Assembly: GCF_014649855.1 (NCBI RefSeq)
Contig: NZ_BMTV01000002.1
Coordinates: forward strand, 1 to 64,000
Length of the DNA: 64,000 nt
Origin: Streptomyces roseolus
GTDB lineage: Bacteria > Actinomycetota > Actinomycetes > Streptomycetales > Streptomycetaceae
Reading direction: 5' to 3'
Positions within the stretch are counted from its first letter, which is position 1. Each line of letters begins with the position of its first letter. This document shows, piece after piece, positions 43,461-52,023 of the stretch. The translations under genes and the position numbers were made by a program. Below the pieces are notes generated by a model. It saw nothing but the letters and a program-made list of their open reading frames with translations, was not told the origin of the DNA and did not search any database.

Positions 43461-44589
43461 CCGGCTCCGCCGCCCGTGGCGTCGCCGGAAGTTTCGCCGA
43501 GAGACGGAAGCCGCCGCCCGGGGCACCGGCCGTCGTGAGGGAGCCGCCCGCCGCCGCGAGGCGCTCTCCCAGGCCGCGCAGACCGCTGCCGGAGGGGTCC
43601 GCGGCCGCGCCCCGGCCGTCGTCCGTGACCGTGAGGCGGACCTGCTCCAGAGCGCTCGACACGACGATCTCGCAGCGGGTGGCGGCCGCGTGCCGGACGA
43701 CGTTCGTCACCGCCTCCCGCACCACCCAGCCGAACAGCTCCTCCGCCACCGGGTCGAGCGGCGGGCCCGAGCGCCGTATCACCGGCTCCACCTCCGCCGC
43801 GGCCAGCGCCGACCTCGCCCGGTCCAGCTCCGTGCCCAGACCGCTCTCGCGGTAGCCGGTCACCGCCTCCCGGATCTCGGTCAGTGCCTGCCGGCCCACC
43901 GATTCGATGTCCGTGATCTGGCCGAGCGCCGCGTCCGGGTCGTGCGGCACGAGCCGCCGCGCCGCCTCCGACTTCACCACGATCACCGACAGCGTGTGGC
44001 CGAGCAGGTCGTGCAGGTCCCGGGAGAAGCGCAGCCGCTCCCGCTCCACCGCCGAACGGGCCAGCTCCTCGCGGGTGGCCCGCAGTTCGGCGACCGTGTC
44101 GTTCAGCGCGAGGATCGCCGCCGTCACCATGGTCGAGACGAACGTCCCGTACACGATCCCGATCGAGTCCCAGCCGTCCCGCCAGAAGGTCACCAGCCCG
44201 ACCGCCGCCACCAGCGGCAACGTCAGGCGCCGGAGCTCCCGGGCGCCCCGCGCGACCGCGCCGAGCGCCAGCCCGAGCAGTGGGCACAGCAGCAGCCATT
44301 CGCGGCCGTAGCCGATCGCGAGGGCGAAGGTGACGGCCGCCAGCGCGCCCAGCAGGACCCAGGTGGTGGTTCTCGCACGGCGGCTCTTGTCGAACGCGCG
44401 GAGGACGACGGCGATGTAGAGGGTGTTGAAGGCCAGCAGGCCCGCCATGCCGAGCCAGGGGTTGGGGGCCTCGCCGCTGACGAGGTGCGAGAGCGAGCCC
44501 ATCCCCATGAGCAGCCACGGCAGCAGGCTCAGCCCGCCCGGCCTCCGTTCCTTGCGGCCCTCGCCCCGCTTCCGCGATCGGATCCCCAT
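43441..44589 (-). CDS. Sensor histidine kinase, DesK-type
   Basis: A 382-residue kinase: five or so membrane helices in residues 20-160 (SLLPWLLMGMGSLSHLVSG, WLGMAGLLAFNTLYIAVVL, WLLLCPLLGLALGAVA), a HisKA_3 domain with the phospho-His in RFSRDLHDLLGHTLSVIVVK, and an HATPase domain (VVREAVTNVVRHAAATRCEI, DDGRGAAADPSGSGLRGLGE). It lies downstream of the ABC permease gene and likely forms one operon with it and the response regulator. The signal may be membrane state or the exported compound. Confidence 0.88.
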   Translation of the reverse strand: MGIRSRKRGEGRKERRPGGLSLLPWLLMGMGSLSHLVSGEAPNPWLGMAGLLAFNTLYIAVVLRAFDKSRRARTTTWVLLGALAAVTFALAIGYGREWLLLCPLLGLALGAVARGARELRRLTLPLVAAVGLVTFWRDGWDSIGIVYGTFVSTMVTAAILALNDTVAELRATREELARSAVERERLRFSRDLHDLLGHTLSVIVVKSEAARRLVPHDPDAALGQITDIESVGRQALTEIREAVTGYRESGLGTELDRARSALAAAEVEPVIRRSGPPLDPVAEELFGWVVREAVTNVVRHAAATRCEIVVSSALEQVRLTVTDDGRGAAADPSGSGLRGLGERLAAAGGSLTTAGAPGGGFRLSAKLPATPRAAEPATSRGR

Positions 44590-44604
44590 CTCGCGCTCCC
44601 CGTG

Positions 44605-45345
44605 TCAGACCGTCCGTGCGGAACGACGGTACGAGACCGCCGCGTACGTCCCGAAGACCGCGGCCCACGCGGCGAGCAGCGGCACCGCGGCCGCGGTCGG
44701 CGTGTGCCCCTCTGCGAAGGCCGTGCCCAGCTCCGCGAAGCGGCGGGTCGGGGTCCAGGCCGAGACCGCCGCCAGCCAGTCGGGGAAGAGTGCCACCGGG
44801 AACCAGAGGCCTCCGACGACCGCGAGTCCGAGGGTGCACGCCACGTTCACCGCCCCGGTCGTCTGCGGTGCAAGGCGGTATCCGTTGCCGAGGCCGAGCA
44901 GTGTGAAGGGCAGCGAGCCCAGCCACAGCGCCACCGCCGTCGCCGCCCACTGGAGCGGCGGCATCCGTACGCCGTTGAGCAGCCCGCCGGCCAGCAGCAC
45001 CGCCCCGATGGACGGCAGCACCACCACCGCCCCGGTCAGGGCCCGCCCCGCGACCACCCGGCGCGGGCTCATCGGGGTGATCCGTAGCTGCCGCAGCCAG
45101 CCGGTCGACCGGTCCTCGGCGACGGCGCCGCCGAGCGAGACGGCCGCGCCGAGCGCGCCGTACGCGGCCATGCCCACCATGGCGGCGGTCCTGGCAGCGG
45201 GGTCGTGCTGCCCGCCGAGGTTGGTGAACAGCAGGTACATCAGCACCGGGATGCCGACGGTGGAGATGACGAACCCCTGGTCCCGCAGGGTGCGGAGGGC
45301 CTCCAGGCGGGCGTACGCGACCGTGGTGGACAGGGCGGTGTTCAT
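44605..45345 (-). CDS. ABC-2 type transporter permease
   Basis: A 246-residue permease with six hydrophobic segments (GFVISTVGIPVLMYLLFTNL, AAMVGMAAYGALGAAVSLGG, GAVVVLPSIGAVLLAGGLL, AVNVACTLGLAVVGGLWFPV, AAWAAVFGTYAAVSYRRS). The segment AEDRSTGWLRQLRITPMSPR is typical of ABC-2 exporters. ATG 45345 overlaps the ATPase stop (ATGA), so it pairs with the ATPase at 45342-46259. The cargo is unknown, perhaps a lipid or peptide antibiotic. Confidence 0.87.
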   Translation of the reverse strand: MNTALSTTVAYARLEALRTLRDQGFVISTVGIPVLMYLLFTNLGGQHDPAARTAAMVGMAAYGALGAAVSLGGAVAEDRSTGWLRQLRITPMSPRRVVAGRALTGAVVVLPSIGAVLLAGGLLNGVRMPPLQWAATAVALWLGSLPFTLLGLGNGYRLAPQTTGAVNVACTLGLAVVGGLWFPVALFPDWLAAVSAWTPTRRFAELGTAFAEGHTPTAAAVPLLAAWAAVFGTYAAVSYRRSARTV

Positions 45346-46259
45346 CGGTTCGCCTCCGGGTTCCGGGCGGTCCCGTCGGCGCGGGTGAGGCCGAGGAAGA
45401 CGTCCGCCAGGGCGGGCGGGGCGACCTCCAGGCCCCGGATCGCGTCCCGCGCGGCGAGGGCCCGTACGGTCGCGTCCGGGTCGTCGGTGCGGAGCCGGGC
45501 GCGGTCGCCGCGGATCTCCACCTCCGTCACCCCGGGCAGCCCGGAGAGGAACGCCGCCGGGGCACCGGCCAGGTCCACGGCGACGAGCGCCCCGCCGGTC
45601 GTCCGCCTCAGCTCCTCGGGCGTGCCGTCGGCGACAACCCGGCCGCCGTCGAGGACGACGATCCGGTCGGCGAAGGAATCCGCCTCCTCCAGGTGGTGGG
45701 TGGAGAAGAGGGCGGTTCCGCCCCGCCGGGCGTAGCCGCGCATCGCCTCCCAGAACGCGCCGCGGGCCGCCACGTCGAGCGCCACCGTCGGCTCGTCCAG
45801 GACGACCAGCTCCGGGGCGCCGGCCAGCGCGACGGCGAACCGGACCCTCTGGGCCTGGCCGCCGGAGAGGCGGCCGACCCGGCGGTCGGCGAGGGCGGTC
45901 AGCCCGGCGAGGGCGAGGGCGTCGGCGACGGGCATCGGCCGGGGGTAGGTCCGGGCGACGAAGCCGACGAGTTCGCGCACGGTGACCCGGGGGACGGCAC
46001 GCCCCTCCTGGAGCATCGCCCCGACCCGGCCCGCGCGGACGGCCTGCCCGGGGGTGCCGCCGAGGAGGGAGACCCGCCCGCTGTCGGGGGTGTCGAGACC
46101 GAGGAGGAGACCGAGGGCGGTGGACTTCCCGGCACCGTTGCGGCCGAGCAGGGCGAGGGTCTCACCACGCCGGACGGCGAGATCCACCCCGTCGGCGGCC
46201 CGGACGGGGCCGTACGTCTTGGTGACCGCCTCGAAGACGGCCGCGGGTTCCTGTGTCAT
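45342..46259 (-). CDS. ABC exporter ATPase
   Basis: A 305-residue ABC ATPase. Walker A LLGRNGAGKSTALGLLLG, a Q-loop in GAMLQEGRAVPRV, signature RLSGGQAQRVRFAVALAG, Walker B ELVVLDEPTVALD, H-loop in ALFSTHHLEEAD. A C-terminal extension (PAAFLSGLPGVTEVEIRGDR) is usual for this exporter class. Start ATG 46259; longer upstream starts run into the regulatory region and are rejected. It is the first gene of the ATPase-permease-kinase-regulator operon. Confidence 0.9.
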   Translation of the reverse strand: MTQEPAAVFEAVTKTYGPVRAADGVDLAVRRGETLALLGRNGAGKSTALGLLLGLDTPDSGRVSLLGGTPGQAVRAGRVGAMLQEGRAVPRVTVRELVGFVARTYPRPMPVADALALAGLTALADRRVGRLSGGQAQRVRFAVALAGAPELVVLDEPTVALDVAARGAFWEAMRGYARRGGTALFSTHHLEEADSFADRIVVLDGGRVVADGTPEELRRTTGGALVAVDLAGAPAAFLSGLPGVTEVEIRGDRARLRTDDPDATVRALAARDAIRGLEVAPPALADVFLGLTRADGTARNPEANR

Positions 46260-46355
46260 GGGCCCGAAGGTACGGAGCGGGGCACGGGCCGCGGCAGGCT
46301 CCCGCGTACGGACTTCGCGGTGACAAATGTCCCGGGTCCCGGGACCTGTGGCGCA

Positions 46356-46374
46356 TTCTGACGTACCGTCAGAA
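46356..46374. promoter_or_regulatory. TTCTGAC-N5-GTCAGAA inverted repeat upstream of the MaoC gene
   Basis: TTCTGAC-GTACC-GTCAGAA is a perfect inverted repeat about 180 bases before the MaoC gene. Its core is the one seen at 25483 and 40160. It may be an operator for a second regulator shared by these steroid-type genes, or serve the divergent ABC operon. Confidence 0.6.
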
Positions 46375-46435
46375 GCGTGGGTGCACGAGGGTTCCCAACG
46401 CTTCGGCCCTCCGCTATACATGGGGGACACCGAAC

Positions 46436-46449
46436 TGGAACGCGTTCTA
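46436..46449. promoter_or_regulatory. Perfect KstR operator upstream of the MaoC gene
   Basis: TGGAACGCGTTCTA matches TnnAACnnGTTnnA at all eight fixed positions, 106 bases before the hydratase start. A -10-like CTATACAT lies upstream at 46413-46420. Flanking bases match the fadA5 operator. Confidence 0.8.
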
Positions 46450-46555
46450 CACCGGCGCGTACGGGACGGTTCCCGCACGGCCTCGGCGTGACCGACGGTG
46501 CGGACGGTCGCGCCGAGGTCTTCCCCTCCAAGGACCTCCAAGGAGCAGCAAGCCG

Positions 46556-47410
46556 ATGCCCATTGACGCCGCCAAGGCCCTCGCCGCCGAGCCCCGCAGC
46601 GCCGAGATCGCCTGGGACCACAAGGACGTCCAGCTCTACCACCTCGGCCTCGGCGCCGGCAGCCCCGCGACCGACCCGGCGGAGCTGAGGTACACCCTCG
46701 AATCCCGGCTGCACGTGCTGCCCAGCTTCGCCACCGTCGCCGGCGCCGGCATGGGCGTCGTCGGCGGGCTCTCCGCCCCGGGCATCGACATCGACCTCGC
46801 CGCCGTCCTCCACGGCGGCCAGTCGATCACCCTCCACCGCCCGCTGCCCACCGGCGGCCGCGCCGTCTCCACCTCCCGCGTCGCCGCCGTGTACGACAAG
46901 GGCAAGGCCGCCGTCCTCGTGCTGCGCTCCGAGGCCGCCGACGACGAGGGCCCGCTGTGGAGCTCCGACGCCCAGATCTTCGTCCGCGGCGAAGGCGGCT
47001 GGGGCGGCGACCGCGGCCCCTCCGAGCGGCTCGAACTCCCCGAGCGGGCACCGGACCGGACCGTCGAGCGGGCCGTCCGCGAGGACCAGGCCCTGCTCTA
47101 CCGCCTCTCCGGCGACTGGAACCCGCTCCACGCCGACCCCGACTTCGCGAAGCTCGCGGGCTTCGACCGGCCGATCCTGCACGGCCTGTGCACCTACGGC
47201 ATGACGCTCAAGGCGGTGGTGGACACGGTGCTCGACGGAGACGTCGCCAGGGTCCGCTCGTACCGCACCCGCTTCGCCGGGGTCGTCTTCCCCGGCGAGA
47301 CCCTGCGCATCCGGATGTGGGCCGGGGGCGGCCGCGTCCAGGTGACGGTGACGGCCGTGGAGCGCGACGACGCGCCCGTACTCGCCGACACCCTCGTCGA
47401 ACACGCCTGA
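46556..47410 (+). CDS. MaoC-family 2-enoyl-CoA hydratase (HtdY/ChsH3-like)
   Basis: A 284-residue double-hotdog hydratase starting at ATG 46556 after AAGGAG. The catalytic region reads LLYRLSGDWNPLHADPDFAK (Asp/His pair) and RPILHGLCTYGMTLKAVVDT, as in 2-enoyl-CoA hydratase 2. The N-terminal half (AWDHKDVQLYHLGLGAGSPA) is the noncatalytic hotdog. It hydrates trans-2-enoyl-CoA during steroid side-chain or fatty acid beta-oxidation. A perfect KstR operator precedes it, and a broken ADH/SDR gene follows by 21 bases, so it heads the old operon and appears intact. Confidence 0.85.
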   Translation: MPIDAAKALAAEPRSAEIAWDHKDVQLYHLGLGAGSPATDPAELRYTLESRLHVLPSFATVAGAGMGVVGGLSAPGIDIDLAAVLHGGQSITLHRPLPTGGRAVSTSRVAAVYDKGKAAVLVLRSEAADDEGPLWSSDAQIFVRGEGGWGGDRGPSERLELPERAPDRTVERAVREDQALLYRLSGDWNPLHADPDFAKLAGFDRPILHGLCTYGMTLKAVVDTVLDGDVARVRSYRTRFAGVVFPGETLRIRMWAGGGRVQVTVTAVERDDAPVLADTLVEHA

Positions 47411-47431
47411 TCCGCTGATGGGAGCCGCACC

Positions 47432-48400
47432 ATGCGCGCAGCCGGACTGCACGAGATCGGCCAGGACAAGCTGGAGGTCCTCGACGACGTCGAGGCGGTG
47501 GGCTTCGGCCCGGGCAGGGTGCGGATCCGGGTGCGGGCCACCGGCCTGTGCCACTCGGACCTCTCCGCCATGAGCGGCGTCCTGCCGCAGCCCGCGCCCT
47601 TCGTCCCCGGCCACGAGGGCGCGGGCGAGATCCTCGACGTCGGCGACGGCGTCACCGGACTCGTCCCCGGCCGGCGGGTCCTGCTCTGCCGGCTGCCCGC
47701 CTGCGGAAGCTGCGCCGCCTGCCGACGCGGCCAGACCCGGCTCTGCCTCGCCGGCTTCGTGAACGCCGGCACCCCCAACTTCAAGCGCCCCGGCGGGGAC
47801 GTCTTCGGCTTCGCCGGCACCGGCACCTTCACCGAGGAGGTCGTCGTCGACGCCGGCTGCGCCGTCCCCATCCCGGACGACGTGCCCTTCGACATCGCCG
47901 CCCTCATCGGCTGCGGCGTCACCACCGGCCTCGGCGCGGCCATCAACACCGCCGAGGTGGAGGCCGGTTCGTCGGTCGCCGTGATCGGCTGCGGCATCGT
48001 CGGCCTCACCACCTCCACGGCGCTCGCCCTCGCCCGGTACGGGGTGACCGCCAACGCCATCTGCCCCCGGGCCCGCACCCGCATGACGGAGGACGCCTTC
48101 GCCGGCTTCGCCGAGCCCACGGGCGAGGACGAGCTCGACCCGCTGTCGCCCGAGCACGTGGCCCCGCTCGTCGGCTACCTCGCCTCCCCGGCGGCGGCCC
48201 GCGTCAACGGGCAGCTGCTCGTCGTCCACGGCGGGATGGCCGCCGTCGTCGAACGGCCCCGGGTGGCGGCCACGTTCGACACCGCCAAGGAGGCCTTCGG
48301 CTTCGAGGAGCTCGACGGGCTGCTCACCCCGTACTTCGCGGAGCGCCCGCCGAACGAGACCTTCGCGGCCGCCGAGGTCCTGGGGCTGAAGAAGGGCTGA
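47432..48400 (+). pseudogene. In-frame chimera of a zinc alcohol dehydrogenase and a short-chain dehydrogenase
   Basis: A 322-codon open frame. Residues 1-190 are the N-terminal part of a zinc ADH: ATGLCHSDLSAMSGVLP (catalytic zinc), PFVPGHEGAGEILDVGDGV, four-cysteine structural zinc CGSCAACRRGQTRLC, and the start of the NAD fold SVAVIGCGIVG. From about 48005 the sequence becomes the end of an SDR: TSTALALARYGVTANAICPR, then PEHVAPLVGYLASPAAARVN. Most of the ADH nucleotide domain and the SDR catalytic Ser-Tyr-Lys are missing. A deletion that happened to stay in frame is the best explanation; no known activity is expected. Confidence 0.82.
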
Positions 48401-48441
48401 ACCCCGGCCCGCGGGACGGGGCCGGCGGCGGGGACGGCGAA

Positions 48442-48472
48442 GGGCCCCGGGGGAGCGGATCCCCCGGGGCCC
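48442..48472. terminator. Hairpin between ADH/SDR chimera and small peptide gene
   Basis: GGGCCCCGGGGGA and TCCCCCGGGGCCC pair perfectly around GCGGA. It can end both converging transcripts. Confidence 0.85.
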
Positions 48473-48497
48473 GGCGCCGTCGCGCGCGGACGAGGAG

Positions 48498-48635
48498 CTA
48501 GCCCTCGTTCGCCTCGCGGCGGTGCCGTCCGTGCGGGGCGGAGGTGGTCTCCTCCGCCGGCGCGGCCGGGCCCCGGTGCCGTCCGGCACCCGTGCCCTGC
48601 GCCTCCTCCGTGGACTGCGTGCTGTCGTTCGCCAT
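48498..48635 (-). CDS. Small Arg/His-rich peptide, 45 aa
   Basis: From ATG 48635 to the TAG at 48500-48498 the product starts ANDSTQSTEEAQGTGAG and contains the repeated motif GRHRG (GAGRHRGPAA) and GRHRR (HGRHRREANEG). It is preceded by GGGGTGA at a good distance. Short Ser/Thr/Glu-rich peptides with GRHR repeats are a recurrent kind of Streptomyces small protein of unknown role. The assignment rests on codon pattern, ribosome site and motif repetition. Confidence 0.6.
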   Translation of the reverse strand: MANDSTQSTEEAQGTGAGRHRGPAAPAEETTSAPHGRHRREANEG

Positions 48636-48687
48636 GTCGTGCTCACCCCGTGGACGTGCCTGTGCGTGCGGTACTGCGGCGGTGAGT

Positions 48688-49863
48688 CTAACCAGCGGGT
48701 CTACGGTCCGTCAGAGGCGCCTGCTGGAGCGGCACCGGCCGCAGCGCGCGCGGCTGCCCCTCCTCCGCCGAAGGCACCGCTTCCGCTTCCGTCCCCGCTT
48801 CCGCCCTCGGCTCCGGCTCCGGCTCGTCCGGCACCGTCAGCCCGGCCAGCGCGCACGGCAGCTCCGCCGTGGAGCACGGCAGCCGCAGGACGCCCTCCGG
48901 CGACCACGCCCCGGCCCCCGCCACCCACCCGGGCGGCGCCGCCACCTGGTGCATCCGCCGCCCCGAGGGCCGCCACAGGCCCACCCAGCTGCCGCCCGCC
49001 GCGTCGATCCGCAGCGCCACCCCGCAGCTCTCCGGCATCAGCACCTGCCCCGGCTGGACCGCGAACGGCGTCACCGCCGCGTCGTCGAGGCGCAGGCACT
49101 CGGGGAAACGCACCGGCAGCAGGCTCCCCAGCACCCCCCAGCCGAGCCGCTCGTGCCCCGGCGAGGGCGCGTCCGACCGGATCAGCAGCAGCCCGCTGTC
49201 CGGGTCCGCGAGCAGCAGCCGGTCGTCGCTCGCCTCGGTGATCTGGAGCAGCGGCGACACCTCGCCGCCCCGCTCCAGGTCCACCGCCACCGTCTTCACC
49301 GGCCCGTCGCCCAGCCGCCGGTCCAGGGCCAGCATCCGCCCCGTACGGTCGAGCCACACCCCGCCCGCGCAGTGGCCCGGGAGCACCGCGACCCGCTCCG
49401 GGCCGAAGGCGCCGCCCGCCACCAGCCAGAGCGTGGTGGACTCCGGGCCGATGTGACGCGCGTAGGCGCAGATGCCGTCCGGGGACGGCGGCAGCAGCTC
49501 CACCGGGCCGGGGCCGGGCGCCTCCACCGAGCCGAGCCGCAGCTCGCCGGTGCCGGGACCGGTCGGGTACAGCAGCGAGAAGGTGTGCCGCCGCCCGTCC
49601 ACCCGGCGGCACACCAGGACCCGCCCGTCGGCGAGCGGCAGCAGCTGCGCCTCGCGCTCCTCGGGCTGGTCCAGGGGGAGCGGCACGGCGTACGGCTCCG
49701 GGCCGTCGAGGGTCCAGCGCTCCGCGTACAGGGCGTCCCCGGAACCCGCGAGCCGGGCCGCGTAGGCGCCGTTCGCGGTGATCGTGAAGCCCGCCGGGGG
49801 GTGGACGGCCGTCCCCTCGTGGTCGCCGTCACCGGCCGTGGTCTCGATGGCCAAGGCTGTCAT
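48688..49863 (-). CDS. Beta-propeller-like protein, unknown function
   Basis: A 391-residue cytoplasmic protein starting at ATG 49863 after GGAGGTGA; upstream starts in the longer frame are rejected. It is built of repeated segments with Trp/Asp-containing strands (GDALYAERWTLDGPEPYAVP, STTLWLVAGGAFGPERVAVL, GGVWLDRTGRMLALDRRLGD, DRLLLADPDSGLLLIRSDAP), suggesting a six- or seven-bladed propeller. The C-terminus is a Glu/Pro-rich tail. No enzyme motif is seen. Streptomyces genomes carry similar proteins without known role. Confidence 0.72.
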   Translation of the reverse strand: MTALAIETTAGDGDHEGTAVHPPAGFTITANGAYAARLAGSGDALYAERWTLDGPEPYAVPLPLDQPEEREAQLLPLADGRVLVCRRVDGRRHTFSLLYPTGPGTGELRLGSVEAPGPGPVELLPPSPDGICAYARHIGPESTTLWLVAGGAFGPERVAVLPGHCAGGVWLDRTGRMLALDRRLGDGPVKTVAVDLERGGEVSPLLQITEASDDRLLLADPDSGLLLIRSDAPSPGHERLGWGVLGSLLPVRFPECLRLDDAAVTPFAVQPGQVLMPESCGVALRIDAAGGSWVGLWRPSGRRMHQVAAPPGWVAGAGAWSPEGVLRLPCSTAELPCALAGLTVPDEPEPEPRAEAGTEAEAVPSAEEGQPRALRPVPLQQAPLTDRRPAG

Positions 49864-50005
49864 CGACTCGTCACCTCCGGCCACGAAGCTAGTTTTCGCA
49901 CTTCCAGCCGAACAACACGAGCCCGCGCACTTCACACATATGGATGGCGGTGCGCCGGTTCGATTGAGCGGAGGGGCCGGTTGTGCTGGCGGGGCCAGGG
50001 GTACG

Positions 50006-50024
50006 TAAGGTAAGGCCAACCTAA
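50006..50024. promoter_or_regulatory. DmdR1/IdeR-type iron box
   Basis: TAAGGTAAGGCCAACCTAA resembles the iron-box consensus TTAGGTTAGGCTAACCTAA. It is 76 bases before the siderophore-binding protein gene, so that gene is probably repressed when iron is plentiful. Confidence 0.75.
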
Positions 50025-50099
50025 GCGGATCCTGTGACTCCGCGGGTACGCCCTTCGCGTCGTCCCCCTCGACGTCCGCCATCGAAGAGGAGCCTTTCG

Positions 50100-51137
50100 A
50101 TGTCCATCCGCCGCCGCGGCACCGCCGCCGTCGTCGCCCTCGCCGCCGCGCTCTCCCTCGCGGCCTGCGGAGGCGGCACCGACTCCTCCGACGCCGCGGA
50201 GAAGGAGGACGCCGCGAAGAAGAAGGACGTCGCCACCGGCGGCAAGGACTTCGGCGACGCGGCCGCCAAGACCGCCGCCCTGGGCACCGACGCCAAGCCC
50301 GGCCAGTTCCCCCGCACCCTCACCCACGCCATGGGCAAGAGCGAGATCAAGGCCGCCCCGAAGCGGGTCGTCGTCCTCGACGTCGGCGAGCTCGACAACG
50401 TCGTCTCCCTCGGCGTCCAGCCCGTCGGCTACGCCCCCTCCGAGGGCGACGACGGCATCCCCGGCTACCTCGCCAAGGACGCCGGCAGCCCCAAGTCCGT
50501 CGGCACCATCAACAACCTCAACCTGGAGGCCATCGCCAACCTCCAGCCCGACCTCATCCTCGGCAGCCAGCTCCGCGCCGCCGACAAGTACGACGAGCTG
50601 TCGAAGATCGCGCCGACCGTCTTCTCCATCCGCCCGGGCTTCACCTGGAAGGAGAACTACCTCCTCAACGCCGCCGCGCTCGACAAGACCGCCGAGGCGA
50701 AGGAGAAGCTCGCCGCGTACGAGACGAAGGCGAAGCGGCTCGGCACGGACGTCGGCCCGGACAAGCCGACGATCTCGATGGTCCGCTACCTGCCCGGCAA
50801 GATCCGCCTCTACGCGAAGGCGTCGTTCATCGGCACCATCCTGGAGGACGCCGGCCTGCCCCGGCCGAAGAACCAGCAGGTGGACGACCTCGCCGTCGAG
50901 GTCAGCCCGGAGAAGATCGACCAGGCCGACGCCGACTGGATCTTCACCGGCGTCTACGGCGACGCCAAGGCGACCAAGAAGGACGCCGCCCAGGGCAACC
51001 CGCTCTGGAAGAACCTGGAGGCCGTCAAGGCCGGCCGGGCCAAGGACGTCCCGGACGAGACCTGGTACCTGGGCCTCGGCGTGACGGCGGCGAACAGCGT
51101 CCTCGACGACCTGCGCGCCGACCTGGTGAAGAAGTAG
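50100..51137 (+). CDS. Iron-siderophore ABC transporter substrate-binding lipoprotein
   Basis: A 345-residue protein starting at ATG 50100 after AGAGGAG. Signal peptide with lipobox SLAACGGG. The mature protein is a class III (FecCD/FepB-type) binding protein: KRVVVLDVGELDNVVSLGVQ, LEAIANLQPDLILGSQLRAA, DLAVEVSPEKIDQADADWIF. It captures ferric siderophores outside the membrane; permease and ATPase genes are not adjacent, so it must use partners elsewhere. The iron box upstream fits. Confidence 0.9.
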   Translation: MSIRRRGTAAVVALAAALSLAACGGGTDSSDAAEKEDAAKKKDVATGGKDFGDAAAKTAALGTDAKPGQFPRTLTHAMGKSEIKAAPKRVVVLDVGELDNVVSLGVQPVGYAPSEGDDGIPGYLAKDAGSPKSVGTINNLNLEAIANLQPDLILGSQLRAADKYDELSKIAPTVFSIRPGFTWKENYLLNAAALDKTAEAKEKLAAYETKAKRLGTDVGPDKPTISMVRYLPGKIRLYAKASFIGTILEDAGLPRPKNQQVDDLAVEVSPEKIDQADADWIFTGVYGDAKATKKDAAQGNPLWKNLEAVKAGRAKDVPDETWYLGLGVTAANSVLDDLRADLVKK

Positions 51138-51204
51138 GGGCCCGGCCCCCGGGTCGTCCACGGCCCAGGACGGCGGGGCACGGAGGACAGGTAGCCTTTC
51201 CTCC

Positions 51205-52023
51205 GTGCCCCGTCTGTCTGAAGTCATCGCCGAGCTCGACGCCCTCTGGCCGCCCCAGCGGGCGGAGCAGTGGGACGCCGTCGGCACCGTCTGCGGCGAC
51301 CCCGACGCCGAGGTGGCCCGCGTCCTCTTCGCCGTCGACCCCGTCCAGGAGATCGCGGACGAGGCCGTCGCCCTCGGCGCCGACCTGATCGTCACCCACC
51401 ACCCGCTCTACCTGCGCGGGACGACGACGGTCGCGGCCGGCCACTTCAAGGGCCGCGTCGTGCACACGCTGATCAAGCACGACGTCGCGCTGCACGTCGC
51501 CCACACCAACGCCGACACCGCGGACCCCGGCGTCTCCGACGCCCTCGCCGGCGCGCTCGACCTGCGCGTCACCGGGCCGCTCGTCCCCGAGAACAACCTC
51601 GGCCGGATCTGCGAGCTCGACCACCCGGAGACCCTCGCCGCGTTCGCGGCCCGCGCCGCGAAGCGGCTGCCCGCCACCGCGCAGGGCATCCGGGTCGCCG
51701 GCGACCCGGACATGACCGTCCGCCGCGTCGCCGTCAGCGGCGGCTCCGGCGACAGCCTCTTCGACGCGGTGCGCGCCGCCGGAGTGGACGCCTTCCTCAC
51801 CGCGGACCTCCGCCACCACCCCGTCTCCGAGGCCACCCAGCACTCCCCGCTGGGCCTCGTCGACGCCGCCCACTGGGCCACCGAATGGCCCTGGTGCGAG
51901 CTGGCCGCCGCCCAGCTCGACGAGATCTCCGACCGCCACGGCTGGGACCTCCGCGTCCACGTCTCGAAGACGGTCACCGACCCCTGGTCCTCCCACCACA
52001 CTTCCTCTGGAGCCCCCAACTGA
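51205..52023 (+). CDS. Nif3-like dinuclear metal centre protein
   Basis: A 272-residue member of the NIF3/YbgI family (GTG 51205). Metal-binding motifs: VTHHPLYLRG (His pair) and VAHTNADTADPGVSDALA near the first half, and DLRHHPVSEA near the end. These bind two metal ions in a hexameric toroid. Some members are GTP cyclohydrolase-related, but the function is not established. Its stop overlaps a CTG start of the zinc-ribbon gene, and the pair is conserved in Streptomyces. Confidence 0.87.
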   Translation: MPRLSEVIAELDALWPPQRAEQWDAVGTVCGDPDAEVARVLFAVDPVQEIADEAVALGADLIVTHHPLYLRGTTTVAAGHFKGRVVHTLIKHDVALHVAHTNADTADPGVSDALAGALDLRVTGPLVPENNLGRICELDHPETLAAFAARAAKRLPATAQGIRVAGDPDMTVRRVAVSGGSGDSLFDAVRAAGVDAFLTADLRHHPVSEATQHSPLGLVDAAHWATEWPWCELAAAQLDEISDRHGWDLRVHVSKTVTDPWSSHHTSSGAPN

